The notes below the pieces were generated by a model. It saw only the letters and a list, made by a program, of their open reading frames with translations. It was not told the origin of the DNA and ran no database searches. A DNA stretch of 64,000 nt from Mycolicibacterium neoaurum VKM Ac-1815D (GTDB lineage Bacteria; Actinomycetota; Actinomycetes; Mycobacteriales; Mycobacteriaceae): NCBI RefSeq assembly GCF_000317305.3, contig NC_023036.2, positions 1 to 64,000 of the forward strand, written 5' to 3'. Positions within the stretch are counted from its first letter, which is position 1, and each line of letters opens with the position of its first letter. Positions 45,631 to 54,796 of the stretch are shown piece by piece. The position numbers were made by a program, and so were the translations under genes.

Positions 45631-46353
45631 ATGGCCACAACGCCCTACATCAAAGCCTGCCTCAATGGTGCCCGCACCCCCGACGAGCACGCCGCGCTCC
45701 CGGTCTCGCCGAAGCAGCTGGCCGCCGCCGCCGTCGCCGTGCACAGTGCCGGTGCCATGGCTGTGCACCTTCATCCCAAGACTGCCGACGGCATGGATTC
45801 GCTGGAACCGGCGATTGTCGCCGCCGCTGTGAGCGCCGTGCGCCAGGCGGCACCGGGCCTGCCGCTGGGTGTGACGACCGGGTTCTGGGCGCTGCCCGAT
45901 CCGCATCGGCGGTTGCGCACCGTGGAGGCGTGGACGGTGTTGCCCGATTTCGCCTCGGTCAACTGGGATGAACCCGGCGCCGAAGAACTGGCGCTGTTAC
46001 TGCTGAGCCGGGGTATCGGGGTGGAGGCCGGCATCTTCCACGCCGCAGCAGCGGAGTCCTGGGCGGATTCGCCCGTGGCTGCCCGCTGCATACGGGTCAT
46101 GGTCGAGCTGGGGCCCGACGGCGATATCGAGACCGCCGACGATGTGTTGGCGCGCGTGAGCCGTGCCGGGTCGCCCGCGCCGGCGCTGCTCCACGGCCTC
46201 GACGCCAGCTGCTGGCCACTGCTCGCGCACGCCGGCGCGCGCGGAGTGCAAACCCGCATCGGGCTGGAGGACACCGTGCTACTACCCGACGGGTCGACAG
46301 CGTCGGGTAACGCCGAGCTCGTTGCGGCAGCGTTTGAGCTTCTCAGTCGCTAG
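45631..46353 (+). CDS. BKACE-family protein (beta-keto acid cleavage enzyme, DUF849)
   Basis: This 240-residue TIM-barrel protein has the metal motif VHLHPK near residue 45, then TTGFWALP and LLHGLDASCW. Most family members are about 270-300 residues, so this is a short version. The known reaction of the family is cleavage of a beta-keto acid with acetyl-CoA. Whether the short form keeps it is unclear. Confidence 0.8.
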   Translation: MATTPYIKACLNGARTPDEHAALPVSPKQLAAAAVAVHSAGAMAVHLHPKTADGMDSLEPAIVAAAVSAVRQAAPGLPLGVTTGFWALPDPHRRLRTVEAWTVLPDFASVNWDEPGAEELALLLLSRGIGVEAGIFHAAAAESWADSPVAARCIRVMVELGPDGDIETADDVLARVSRAGSPAPALLHGLDASCWPLLAHAGARGVQTRIGLEDTVLLPDGSTASGNAELVAAAFELLSR

Positions 46354-46671
46354 TCGGTTTCTGGCGACAAATTGCCGAAAACAGAAGCAGCAGAAACGAT
46401 TTCAACCCGATAGCGAAGCTCTGCCGTTCCAACGTAGCCGCGGTGGCCTCTGCAACGACACTTCCCGCCCAATCACGCCATGCGTCTGACGGTGGATGGC
46501 GTGGCATCGATCCGGTCTCACGTCGACATCGATTGCGCCAACGGTGATGTGACGGCAACCCAGTGGGGAGATCCTGGGATATCGCGATTCGACATCTGCA
46601 CGCTGCAGATGTAAGGCCAGCAGGCCGCTGCTGCTCTCGAATCTGGATGCATCCTGGGGAGGGAGCTTCAC
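46354..46671. other. 318-bp intergenic gap
   Basis: No gene, clear hairpin terminator or known motif is seen. GGGAGGGAGC (46659-46668) just before 46672 is the ribosome site of the next gene. Base composition drops here compared with the preceding core gene, marking the start of an accessory block. Confidence 0.5.
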
Positions 46672-47571
46672 ATGAGGGTTACCAGACGTCTACGCCATAT
46701 GGCCTCGATCGCAATGTCCGTGATGTTCGGCATGAGCCTGGTATCGCCGATATCGGCGCACGCGGAACCTGCTGCAGCCACGGTCCTCACGTTGGCGCCG
46801 GCATTTTTCCCGCTGCCGAGCAACTGGCTGCGCGGCGAACTCTTCGCCGCTCCCAACACCACAGTCAAAGTGCCGTACAACAACTTTCCCGCAGCCGCCA
46901 ACGTGCACAAGGGTGCCGACCTTCTCGACGACCTGCTGCACTCAACCGCCGGCCCCAAGATCGTCCTCGGCCACAGCGAAGGAGCGCAAGTTCAAGACGA
47001 TTGGCTACGCCGCTACGGCCCGACGAGCGATATCGACCCCGCCACAGTGCAATTCATCCTCACCGGCGACCCAGAGCACAGATTCAACGGGTGCACACGC
47101 GTCCCCGCACCCACTCCCGCCGAGCCCGACAAGAAGGTATGCAAATTCATCTACCACAGCTATGACGCCCCCGGTGGCTTCACCGGCCCGGGCTTTCCCG
47201 ACGACACCCGCTACAACGTGACCGTCATCTCCCGCCAATACGACTACTGGTCGGACTGCCCCAATCCGCTCGTCAGCGGCTCCCCGGCAGACAAAAACCG
47301 AGACGCGGCCAATTCCGTCGGCGGGAAGGGAGAGCTCAAAGCTGTACACCTGGACTACAGCATGATCGGGCTCAACGACCCGAACAATCAGGTGTACGTC
47401 GATCGAAACGTCAAGTACGTCCTGGGCTCACCAGCCACCTACTACCTGCCCATGGTGACCCAGAAATGGATACCGCAAGCGCAGAAACAAGCCCAAGACC
47501 TGGAGCTACGCCCACAAGTCGAACTCAACTACGGCCGCCCCATGGGATCACCGACGCCGCCAAGCTCATAG
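46672..47571 (+). CDS. secreted PE-PPE-domain protein
   Basis: The 299-residue protein has a Sec signal ending SAHAEP near residue 31 and a PE-PPE (alpha/beta hydrolase-like) domain. GHSEGAQ near residue 99 is the nucleophile motif, and QFILTGDPEHRF follows as in the family. It probably acts as an esterase at the cell envelope. Codon use is less GC-rich than in the flanking core genes, suggesting recent acquisition. It opens an accessory block that runs to tRNA-Ser(TGA). Confidence 0.8.
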   Translation: MRVTRRLRHMASIAMSVMFGMSLVSPISAHAEPAAATVLTLAPAFFPLPSNWLRGELFAAPNTTVKVPYNNFPAAANVHKGADLLDDLLHSTAGPKIVLGHSEGAQVQDDWLRRYGPTSDIDPATVQFILTGDPEHRFNGCTRVPAPTPAEPDKKVCKFIYHSYDAPGGFTGPGFPDDTRYNVTVISRQYDYWSDCPNPLVSGSPADKNRDAANSVGGKGELKAVHLDYSMIGLNDPNNQVYVDRNVKYVLGSPATYYLPMVTQKWIPQAQKQAQDLELRPQVELNYGRPMGSPTPPSS

Positions 47572-47663
47572 TCTGGGTGATCTGTTCGATACACATATCG
47601 CTACAGGGTTCGAACTTGTCACCGTGAACGAGCAATTGGGGCCCCTTCGGCGTGTACCCGGCG

Positions 47664-48113
47664 CTAGCAGTTGATCCGTTTGAGGTTCCAGTACATCGTC
47701 CCGTCACCCTGGGCGGGATTGCCATACCAAACGTACGCGCGGATCTCCTTGGTGCCCCGGATGAACGGGCCGCGGTATGCGACGACAATTGTTGTCCCAG
47801 AAGGATAGGAGCCGTTGAGCTCCACGATCTGCGACTGCCCGATGAACCCGCCCTGCGCGTTGTAACAGCGCAGCCGCGAACGCCAACCAAAGGCCAGGAT
47901 AGGAACCGTGAACTTGACGGTGACACCGCCTGCACAGCTCACGCGTTCGAAGCGAACAGCGTCGGTCCTGATAGATCCGGCGGCAACTACACTTGCGGCC
48001 GGCGCGTCGTCCACGTCGATGACAAGTTCGCCCCACTCACCAGACGTCTCCGTCTCAGCAATCTCGGCTGGGTCAACCTGCTCAACGGCTTCATCCGCAT
48101 CTTGGTCGGTCAT
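47664..48113 (-). CDS. hypothetical protein
   Basis: I do not recognise this 149-residue protein. The first 50 residues are acidic (MTDQDADEAVEQVDPAEIAE then GELVIDVDD). The rest looks beta-rich and ends at a Cys, with VRFERVSCAGGVTVKF and FGWRSRLRCYNAQGGF each holding a Cys. There is no signal peptide. The ATG at 48113 is chosen because GGAGGA lies 4 bp upstream; the longer frame adds an unlikely basic stretch. Confidence 0.6.
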   Translation of the reverse strand: MTDQDADEAVEQVDPAEIAETETSGEWGELVIDVDDAPAASVVAAGSIRTDAVRFERVSCAGGVTVKFTVPILAFGWRSRLRCYNAQGGFIGQSQIVELNGSYPSGTTIVVAYRGPFIRGTKEIRAYVWYGNPAQGDGTMYWNLKRINC

Positions 48114-48184
48114 CGTTCCTCCAATAGTCGTTACGTGCTGAGGCTTTCTTCTTTTCGCGGAATCTCGTTGGGGCGGCACTTGGG

Positions 48185-49177
48185 TCACATGGCGCGCAAG
48201 AGCCGCTCCGGCCAAGGGGCAGCCAAGACTTGCTTGGTGTCATCGAGAAGCCCCTTCAAACCGGATGCCGCCCTTTCGGTCGCGAGAGCCTCCCTAGCCT
48301 GACCGGTCAGCAGCTCGACGCGACTCTGAACTCTCCATAGTTCGACCGTTTGCACGATCCAATAGACGGTAAACTGCACGAGCAGAATCGTTTCCGCAAC
48401 GATAACCAGGTGATTCCAGCCGTCGAGCGTCGAGTGGACGACCACAACGCCGGCGATGGTCACTACCATGAGCGCAGAAAGGGTCGCATAACACGCGAAG
48501 TAACGGCGCTTGTTCGGACACTCGCTTTCATTCTGCTCCGACGTGATCCGAGCAGTGAGGCCAACCGTTACGCATATCGCCGCAAACATGACGACTGCCG
48601 AAACTCCGTGCGCGTACTTGTCGAACCGCGGTTGATCCACGACGAAGACGATGAATCCGCCGATAATCAGCACCCATGCCAGTAACGTCGCGAACGTTCC
48701 GAGCACGCTGTTCTTATGTCGGCGAGCAGTATCGTTGCGGCTGGGGCGGCACCACAGCGCAAGACATGAGAGCACGAGTGCAATCGTGACTGCCCAGATG
48801 TTGGTGGATACCGACTTCGAGATCTCATAGCCTGGGGGTAATTCCCCTCCGCCACAGATGATCACCGGGCGTGCTGTTGGAACCATCGCGACGACGATCG
48901 CCAGCACGCCGGCAAGGCTGAGAAGCACATCTTCGGTGTGGCTGGCGCCGGTGTACACGATCATCAGCACACCCGCTGCGCACAGCACGGCCACGAAAAC
49001 ACTGTGGGCGGAGGTGAAGTAGTACGCGCTGATGGACGCTTCGAAGCAGTTTCCGCCGGCTCGGTCGGTCAATACCCCTGCTGCCAGTGCCGCGACCGCG
49101 ACAACCAACCCACCCCGCAGATAGCGATAGGTCGTCACAGCTGCTTCAGGAAGGACGGAGATGCTCATAGCTCTCAC
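48185..49177 (-). CDS. hypothetical multi-pass membrane protein
   Basis: The 330-residue protein has seven or so hydrophobic segments from residue 20 to about 275, then a soluble helical tail. Segments include GGLVVAVAALAAGVL, FVAVLCAAGVLMIVY and LVIVAETILLVQFTVYW. The frequent conserved-looking Cys and His are loosely like DUF998-type proteins, but I cannot assign it. Start GTG 49177 or ATG 49168. Confidence 0.65.
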   Translation of the reverse strand: MRAMSISVLPEAAVTTYRYLRGGLVVAVAALAAGVLTDRAGGNCFEASISAYYFTSAHSVFVAVLCAAGVLMIVYTGASHTEDVLLSLAGVLAIVVAMVPTARPVIICGGGELPPGYEISKSVSTNIWAVTIALVLSCLALWCRPSRNDTARRHKNSVLGTFATLLAWVLIIGGFIVFVVDQPRFDKYAHGVSAVVMFAAICVTVGLTARITSEQNESECPNKRRYFACYATLSALMVVTIAGVVVVHSTLDGWNHLVIVAETILLVQFTVYWIVQTVELWRVQSRVELLTGQAREALATERAASGLKGLLDDTKQVLAAPWPERLLRAM

Positions 49178-49225
49178 CCCTACATTCGGTCGATGATCGA
49201 TTGGATTGGACTGACAGCTGGTGAG

Positions 49226-49948
49226 TCACCACGGCGAGTGTGGATACGGCGCATGTGCGTTGGCGATGGCGCCACATACCTCACCTGGCAATCCGACCAT
49301 CGCCACGTAGTACGTGTCACTCGGCGTCGTGATGGCGTACCGATCGGTGCAAACCAGACCACCGCCGGGGCCGCCGCCAGCGACGTCACCGCCAAGCCCG
49401 ACGCATTCTGGCAAGTACTGAAGGGGGCTCTGTAGCGCTCTCTGGGAGATCATGACGATTCCCCCAGCCCATAGCGCCCCGACGCGCCAGTATCCACGGG
49501 TGGCGTAGATACCCGCCCGTTGACCACATTTGTTGAGGGCATTGAGTACCGAAAACATCTGCCTTACAGAAGGATTGAAAACACCCAGTCCACGTCCAAC
49601 CCACCCGAGCACGTGCGAACCGTCGCCTTCTGCGATGGATGGATCGTTGAAGCTAGGGAGATACGCACCGATCGCGTCTGCAGCAGGCCCGCCACCACTG
49701 ACATCTCCTCCGGGCTGCAGATCGGGAATTGCACTCCCTGACGCATTGGGATCCGGCGGAACTTGGCCAGGAACATATCCTGTGTCCGCTCCCGGCGGAG
49801 CGTCTGGACCACCGGGTGCACAGAATCCTGTGACCGGGTAACTAGCGCAATCGGCAACTGGCTCGGCATGAGCCGGCGCTATCCACAAAGCGGCCATCAC
49901 GCACACGGCAACCACGGACTCGACGCAGACCCGACGAAAGATCCCCAT
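49226..49948 (-). CDS. secreted hypothetical protein, Gly/Pro-rich
   Basis: The 240-residue protein starts with a signal peptide ending PAHAEP near residue 30. The mature part has a low-complexity Gly/Pro/Asp region to about residue 85. A second part carries conserved-looking Cys (LNKCGQR, LPECVGLGG, LVCTDRY, GEVCGAI). I do not recognise a family. The start at 49948 is set by the signal peptide; the frame is open upstream but not coding-like. Confidence 0.65.
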   Translation of the reverse strand: MGIFRRVCVESVVAVCVMAALWIAPAHAEPVADCASYPVTGFCAPGGPDAPPGADTGYVPGQVPPDPNASGSAIPDLQPGGDVSGGGPAADAIGAYLPSFNDPSIAEGDGSHVLGWVGRGLGVFNPSVRQMFSVLNALNKCGQRAGIYATRGYWRVGALWAGGIVMISQRALQSPLQYLPECVGLGGDVAGGGPGGGLVCTDRYAITTPSDTYYVAMVGLPGEVCGAIANAHAPYPHSPW

Positions 49949-50387
49949 AACCGCCCCCTTAGGCAGGATCAATCCCAGGCTCGCGACCGTACTCCTACAT
50001 TTACCGCAGCATCGGCAATCGACGCAGAACGGCATATTCGCACTTAGCAGGTAGTTGCGCGCGCAATCAAGCAAATCTTCGGCACGGCCGCACGAACCGC
50101 GTCTTCGTGCCATGACGAGTACGGTTCTGCTGCGCAAGTAGGCGCCAGCCCGAGATGTCCGACGCCCACCTGGATTGCACTTGACGGCTGGAGTCGATGA
50201 ATCGGTAGGTAGCCCGATAGCTTCGCTACCCATCCGGCGGAATAGCGTCGCTTCCTCGGGGCAGACCGCGTTTGGTCATGCGTCCCAGGAAGACTCGCCA
50301 ACCTCGACAACTGAGGCCGAGCCAGGTCGCGGGCAGTGCAGACCGGAATCAGGGGCAATCTGTCATCGGTTTCTGGAAAGACGAACA
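49949..50387. other. gap before tRNA-Ser(TGA), no recognisable gene
   Basis: Frames are open on both strands but none has a recognisable domain, good start or mycobacterial codon pattern. They may be decayed remains of an integrated element, but nothing diagnostic is left. Confidence 0.45.
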
Positions 50388-50407
50388 AACCCAGCGTCCG
50401 CCGGGTT
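50388..50407 (-). terminator. hairpin after tRNA-Ser(TGA)
   Basis: AACCCAGC and GCCGGGTT pair in 7 of 8 positions around a 4-base loop, 16 bp beyond the tRNA 3' end. On the minus strand TTTGTTCG follows. It is the diverged counterpart of the hairpin at 27778-27797. Confidence 0.65.
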
Positions 50408-50422
50408 CGAACATCGATCTTT

Positions 50423-50512
50423 TGGCGGTGGCGGAGGGATTTGAACCCCCGGACGGTGTTAGCCGTCTCTCGCTTTCAAGGCGAGTGCATTAGGCCGCTC
50501 TGCCACGCCACC
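50423..50512 (-). tRNA. tRNA-Ser (anticodon TGA)
   Basis: The minus strand gives a 90-nt tRNA with CCA encoded: acceptor GGTGGCG with CGCCACC, anticodon loop CTTGAAA giving TGA, and a long variable arm. Its 3' half and flank closely match those of the tRNA-Ser(CGA) at 27.8 kb. Confidence 0.95.
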
Positions 50513-50531
50513 GTCCGACAGCCTAAGCGGT

Positions 50532-51044
50532 CTACACCCGTCCGAGCTTCGCGGCCCGCCCATCGGCCTGTAGACCGGCGCTGATCCGCCGGCAGTTCTC
50601 GCCCATCGCGGTGATCTGTGAGCGCGACAACCGGTTCAGGTAGTGGCTGCGCACCTCGGAACCATAGGTCTGCATGGCGTCGGCCAACAGGGCGCGGCCC
50701 TCGTCGCTGATGGTCGCCAGCACACCGCGCCGGTCATCCGGGCTGGCGACCCGATTGACCAGGTTCAGCTTCTCCAACCGGTGGATCTGCCTGGTGACCC
50801 GACTCGGCAGTGACATCAGTCCTTCGGCAAGATCCCCCATCCGCGCCGAACCACTGTCGGAACTGTCCAGAATGTCGAGCAATCGCACGTCGTTGAGTGT
50901 CAGCCCATGACTGTCGGCCAACGACCGGTTCAATGTTGCGTACAGCCGCAGTGCCGAGTCCAGAAAATTTTGCCACGATTTCTGCTCGGCGATATCCAGG
51001 CCCGGCATCGAGCTCGCCGTACGTCCCCCCACCAACGCTTCCAT
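50532..51044 (-). CDS. MarR-family transcriptional regulator
   Basis: The 170-residue protein has a winged helix: LTLNDVRLLDILDSS, MGDLAEGLMSLPSRVTRQI as the recognition helix region, and the wing VASPDDRRGVLATISDEG (residues about 48-115). It is divergent from the quinone oxidoreductase gene, with 41 bp between the starts, and so may regulate it. Effector unknown. Confidence 0.87.
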   Translation of the reverse strand: MEALVGGRTASSMPGLDIAEQKSWQNFLDSALRLYATLNRSLADSHGLTLNDVRLLDILDSSDSGSARMGDLAEGLMSLPSRVTRQIHRLEKLNLVNRVASPDDRRGVLATISDEGRALLADAMQTYGSEVRSHYLNRLSRSQITAMGENCRRISAGLQADGRAAKLGRV

Positions 51045-51085
51045 CGCCCGATCCTACGTTCGCGCGGCAGCGTAGCCTAGCTCCA

Positions 51086-52066
51086 ATGAAGGCCGTTTCA
51101 GTTGTTTCACCCGAACGTATGACATGGCAAGAAGTTCCTGATGTCGCAGCTCAAGCGGGTGAAGTAGTGATCCGCGTGGCCGCGGCCGGCGTCAACCGGG
51201 CCGACCTGCTGCAAGCCGCGGGCAACTACCCGCCGCCGCCAGGCGCCAGCAACATCCTCGGCCTCGAGGTCTCCGGCACGATCACCGAGATCGGCGACGC
51301 GGTACGCGGGTGGACCACCGGTCAGCAGGTATGCGCTTTGCTGGCAGGTGGCGGGTATGCCGAGTACGTCGCGGTGCCCGCCGCACAGTTGCTGCCGGTG
51401 CCCGAGGGCATCGGACTGCACGAGGCGGCCGCGCTGCCCGAGGTCGCCTGCACGGTGTGGTCCAACCTGATGATGACCGCGCGGCTCAGGCCGGGTGCAC
51501 TGTTGCTGGTGCACGGTGGTGGCAGCGGGATCGGCACACACGCCATCCAGGTCGCGCGCGAACTCGGCGTGCGGGTGGCCGTGACCGCCGGATCGCCCGA
51601 GAAGTTGGCGCTGTGCACCGAGCTGGGCGCCGAGATGGCCATCAACTACCGCGACGAGGACTTCGTCGAGCGAGTGTCCGAAGCCGGCGGCGCCGATGTC
51701 ATCTTCGACATCATGGGTGCGAAATACCTGGACCGGAACATCGACGCCCTGGCGCCCGGCGGACGGTTGGTCATCATCGGCATGCAGGGCGGCATCAAGG
51801 CCGAATTGAACATCGCCAAACTGCTCGGCAAACGCGCCGGTGTACTCGCCACGGCGCTGCGCTCCCGTCCGGTGGACGGCCCGGACGGAAAGGGCGCGAT
51901 CGTCGCGCAGGTCACCGAGAACGTCTGGCCGATGATCGCCGCCGGCCGGGTCCGCCCGCTGATCGGTGCGGAGCTACCCGTCCAGGACGCCGCCAGGGCG
52001 CATGCGTTGCTGTCCTCCGGCGATGTCGCCGGGAAGGTGCTACTGAAGGTGTCCGACGACAGTTAG
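51086..52066 (+). CDS. NAD(P)H quinone oxidoreductase (zeta-crystallin-like)
   Basis: The 326-residue medium-chain reductase without zinc motifs has [18 protein letters not shown] near residue 38, [19 protein letters not shown] near residue 142 for the cofactor, and NYRDEDF. It matches Rv3777 by position. It likely reduces quinones or alkenals with NADPH. The ATG at 51086 is the natural MKAV start. Its end overlaps the convergent gene by 4 bp. Confidence 0.88.
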   Translation: MKAVSVVSPERMTWQEVPDVAAQAGEVVIRVAAAGVNRADLLQAAGNYPPPPGASNILGLEVSGTITEIGDAVRGWTTGQQVCALLAGGGYAEYVAVPAAQLLPVPEGIGLHEAAALPEVACTVWSNLMMTARLRPGALLLVHGGGSGIGTHAIQVARELGVRVAVTAGSPEKLALCTELGAEMAINYRDEDFVERVSEAGGADVIFDIMGAKYLDRNIDALAPGGRLVIIGMQGGIKAELNIAKLLGKRAGVLATALRSRPVDGPDGKGAIVAQVTENVWPMIAAGRVRPLIGAELPVQDAARAHALLSSGDVAGKVLLKVSDDS

Positions 52067-53259
52067 CCCAGCGAGGCCAGCACCCGGACCAGCTGGTCGA
52101 CCTCGGCCGCGGTGCTGTAGTGCGACAGCCCGACGCTGATCGCACCACCGATATCGTTGACGCCGAAAGCCTCCAGCACCCGCGAGTGCTTACTCCTGCT
52201 CACCAGCACGCCGTTGTCGGCCAGCCGCTGCATCACCCGCTCGGCGGGCACCCCGTCGACGGCCAGGCTGAGCACCGGGATCCGCTCGACCGGGTTTCCG
52301 AGCACCATCACCAGCGGCAACGACCGCAGCGAGGACAGCAGATAGCCGAACAGTCGGTCCAGGTAGGCGGCCGAGGATTCCATCGACACGGCGAGGCGTT
52401 CCCGGCGCGAGCCGGTGGCACCCTCGTCCAGGTTCGCCAGGTACTCGATGCTCGCCACCACACCGCCGAGTAGCCCGAACTGATGGATTCCGGTCTCCAA
52501 CCGGGCCGGGCCGGTGGCATCCGGATCAAGGGAGACCGAGCTGAACTGGTCGATGACGGCCGGGTCGCGGAAGACCAGCGCACCGATCGGCGGGCCGCCC
52601 CAGGCGACGGCGTTGAGCGCCACCACGTCGGCGTCGATGTCATCGATGTCGATGAGCCGGTAGGGTGCGGCGGCCGAATGGTCGACGATGACGAGTCCGC
52701 TGTTCTCGTGGACGAGCTTGGTGACCGGAGTCAGATCGGTGACGGTTCCCAGCGTCGCCGATGCCGAGGTGAGCGCGACCAGTTTGGTCGGCGCGGTGAT
52801 CAGACTCTCCCACTGATAGGTGGGCAGCTCACCGCTCTCGATGTCGACCTCGGCCCACTTGACCTTGGCGCCGTACCGGTTGGCCGCACGCAGCCAGGGC
52901 GCGATATTGGCCTCGTCGTCGAGCCGGGAAAGAACGATCTCATAGCCCAGCCCGACCTTGACCGATGCGGCGTCGGCCAGGGTGGTCAGCAGGACGGCCC
53001 GGTCGGCGCCGAGCACCACACCGTCCGGATCGGCACCGACGAAATCGGCGATGGCCTGCCGAGCGGCGGCCAGGACCGTCGCGCTGCGGCGGGCCGACGG
53101 GTGCGGTCCGGTGGTGATGGGCTTGGAGCCTCGGAACGCCGTCGACACGGTGGTGGCCACCGAATCCGGTAGCAGCATCCCGTTCTGGGCGTCCAGATGT
53201 ACCCAGCCGTCGCCCAACGACGGGTGCAACCCACGCACCCGGGCAACGTCATAGACCAT
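52063..53259 (-). CDS. aminotransferase class V-like (cysteine desulfurase-like) protein lacking the PLP lysine
   Basis: The 398-residue protein has the fold and layout of cysteine desulfurases. [12 protein letters not shown] near residue 205 keeps the Asp and surroundings that bind PLP nitrogen. At the place of the Schiff-base lysine (usually xHKWGGP) it reads [10 protein letters not shown] near residue 228, so the Lys is an Ala. No alternative Lys lies nearby. The positional match in M. tuberculosis is Rv3778c. Either it binds PLP without the internal aldimine or it is not a transaminase or desulfurase. Confidence 0.8.
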   Translation of the reverse strand: MVYDVARVRGLHPSLGDGWVHLDAQNGMLLPDSVATTVSTAFRGSKPITTGPHPSARRSATVLAAARQAIADFVGADPDGVVLGADRAVLLTTLADAASVKVGLGYEIVLSRLDDEANIAPWLRAANRYGAKVKWAEVDIESGELPTYQWESLITAPTKLVALTSASATLGTVTDLTPVTKLVHENSGLVIVDHSAAAPYRLIDIDDIDADVVALNAVAWGGPPIGALVFRDPAVIDQFSSVSLDPDATGPARLETGIHQFGLLGGVVASIEYLANLDEGATGSRRERLAVSMESSAAYLDRLFGYLLSSLRSLPLVMVLGNPVERIPVLSLAVDGVPAERVMQRLADNGVLVSRSKHSRVLEAFGVNDIGGAISVGLSHYSTAAEVDQLVRVLASLG

Positions 53260-53485
53260 GTCAGCCACCTTAGAACGTCCGTGAATCGCACAGACGGACA
53301 CACATCGGGTTACGGAGCCTGCCGCGTTGCAGGGACCCGGCCCGGATCACTTCGGCAGCCATACTAATGCAGGCCGCACGCGGCCCGTGGTGCCAATCAC
53401 CCCCGTTGTTGCTGGTATGTGCGGGAGCAACTCCGGTATGGCCGGGCCGATTCGCCGGGACCGGAAAGGACTAGTGTCGGACACC

Positions 53486-53989
53486 ATGACGATCCACTCC
53501 GACGATGACGACAGCGTCGAGATCCTCACCGGCGACGATGCCCCGTCGGGCGCGGACGAGGACAAGGCCTTGACCGATCTGATCGAGCAACCGGCCAAGG
53601 TCATGCGCATCGGCACCATGATCAAGCAGCTACTCGAAGAGGTGCGGGCGGCTCCGCTGGACGAGGCCAGCCGCAGCAAGCTCGCCCGGATCCACAGCAG
53701 CAGCATCCGCGAGCTCGAGGAGGGCCTGGCTCCGGAGCTGCGCGAAGAACTCGAGCGCCTGACGCTGCCGTTCGGTGACGACTCGGTGCCCTCCGACGCC
53801 GAGCTGCGCATTGCCCAGGCTCAGTTGGTCGGCTGGCTGGAGGGACTGTTCCACGGGATCCAGACCGCACTGTTCGCCCAGCAGATGGCCGCCCGCGCGC
53901 AGCTGGAGCAGATGCGTCAGCTGCCGCCGGGAATGGCGCCGCAGGGCCAACGCGGGCCGACCCACCCGGGCACCGGGCAGTACCTGTAG
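53486..53989 (+). CDS. pafE: bacterial proteasome activator PafE (Bpa)
   Basis: The 167-residue helical protein is the orthologue of Rv3780. It ends GQYL, the known tail that docks into the 20S proteasome alpha ring. Predicted helices include LTDLIEQPAKVMRIGTMIKQ and AELRIAQAQLVGWLEGLF. PafE forms a ring that opens the proteasome gate for ATP-independent degradation of some unfolded proteins. The ATG at 53486 begins MTIHSDDDD; the upstream frame is not protein-like. Six bp later the galactan exporter starts. Confidence 0.92.
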   Translation: MTIHSDDDDSVEILTGDDAPSGADEDKALTDLIEQPAKVMRIGTMIKQLLEEVRAAPLDEASRSKLARIHSSSIRELEEGLAPELREELERLTLPFGDDSVPSDAELRIAQAQLVGWLEGLFHGIQTALFAQQMAARAQLEQMRQLPPGMAPQGQRGPTHPGTGQYL

Positions 53990-53995
53990 CCGCCC

Positions 53996-54796
53996 GTGAC
54001 CGACAGTCCTTTCATCTCCACTCAGAACGCGTGGGTGGAGTTCCCGATCTTCGATGCCAAATCGCGGTCCCTGAAGAAGGCCTTCCTCGGCAAGGCCGGC
54101 GGCACCATCGGCCGCAATGACGCCAATGTCGTGGTCATCGAGGCGCTGCGCGATATCACCATGTCCCTGCAGATGGGTGACCGCGTCGGCCTCGTCGGGC
54201 ACAACGGTGCCGGAAAGTCCACGCTGCTGCGGTTGCTGTCGGGCATCTACGAACCCACCCGCGGGTCGGCGACGGTGCGCGGCCGGGTGGCCCCGGTGTT
54301 CGATCTCGGTGTCGGCATGGACCCGGAGATCTCCGGGTTCGAGAACATCATCATCCGCGGCCTGTTCCTTGGTCAGACCCGCAAGCAGATGCTGGCCAAG
54401 GTCGACGAGATCGCCGACTTCACGGAGCTCGGCGACTACTTGTCCATGCCGCTGCGCACCTACTCCACCGGTATGCGGGTACGGCTGGCGATGGGTGTGG
54501 TCACCAGCATCGACCCGGAGATCCTGCTGCTCGACGAGGGTATCGGCGCGGTCGACGCGGAGTTCATGAAGAAGGCCCGCACGCGGCTGCAGAGCCTGGT
54601 CGCGCGGTCGGGAATCCTGGTGTTCGCCAGCCACTCCAACGAGTTCCTGGCCCAGCTGTGCAAGACGGCGATGTGGGTCGATCACGGCACCATCCGGATG
54701 ACCGGCGGGATCGAGGAGGTCGTCGGCGCGTACGAGGGCCCGGATGCGGCCCGGCACGTGCGTGAGGTGCTCGAGGAGAACGAACGGCATGGCTGA
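53996..54796 (+). CDS. rfbE: galactan exporter ATP-binding protein
   Basis: The 266-residue ATPase is the Rv3781 orthologue, a Wzt-like component that powers export of lipid-linked galactan. Walker A is GHNGAGKST near residue 65, and LLLDEGIGAVD gives the Walker B and D-loop. The signature is TYSTGMRVRLAMG. It has no carbohydrate-binding C-terminal domain. The GTG start lies 6 bp after pafE; the end overlaps glfT1 by 8 bp. Confidence 0.92.
   Translation: MTDSPFISTQNAWVEFPIFDAKSRSLKKAFLGKAGGTIGRNDANVVVIEALRDITMSLQMGDRVGLVGHNGAGKSTLLRLLSGIYEPTRGSATVRGRVAPVFDLGVGMDPEISGFENIIIRGLFLGQTRKQMLAKVDEIADFTELGDYLSMPLRTYSTGMRVRLAMGVVTSIDPEILLLDEGIGAVDAEFMKKARTRLQSLVARSGILVFASHSNEFLAQLCKTAMWVDHGTIRMTGGIEEVVGAYEGPDAARHVREVLEENERHG

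Noticed and set aside
50044..50388. 114-residue frame before tRNA-Ser(TGA)
   Set aside because: It runs over the tRNA terminator hairpin, has no recognisable domain and conflicts with the tRNA transcript end.
27813..50512. The two tRNA-Ser loci as attL and attR of one 22.6-kb element
   Set aside because: The DNA between them is conserved core (tadA, tyrA, proXVWZ, pat) in the order known from M. tuberculosis, so it is not a mobile unit.
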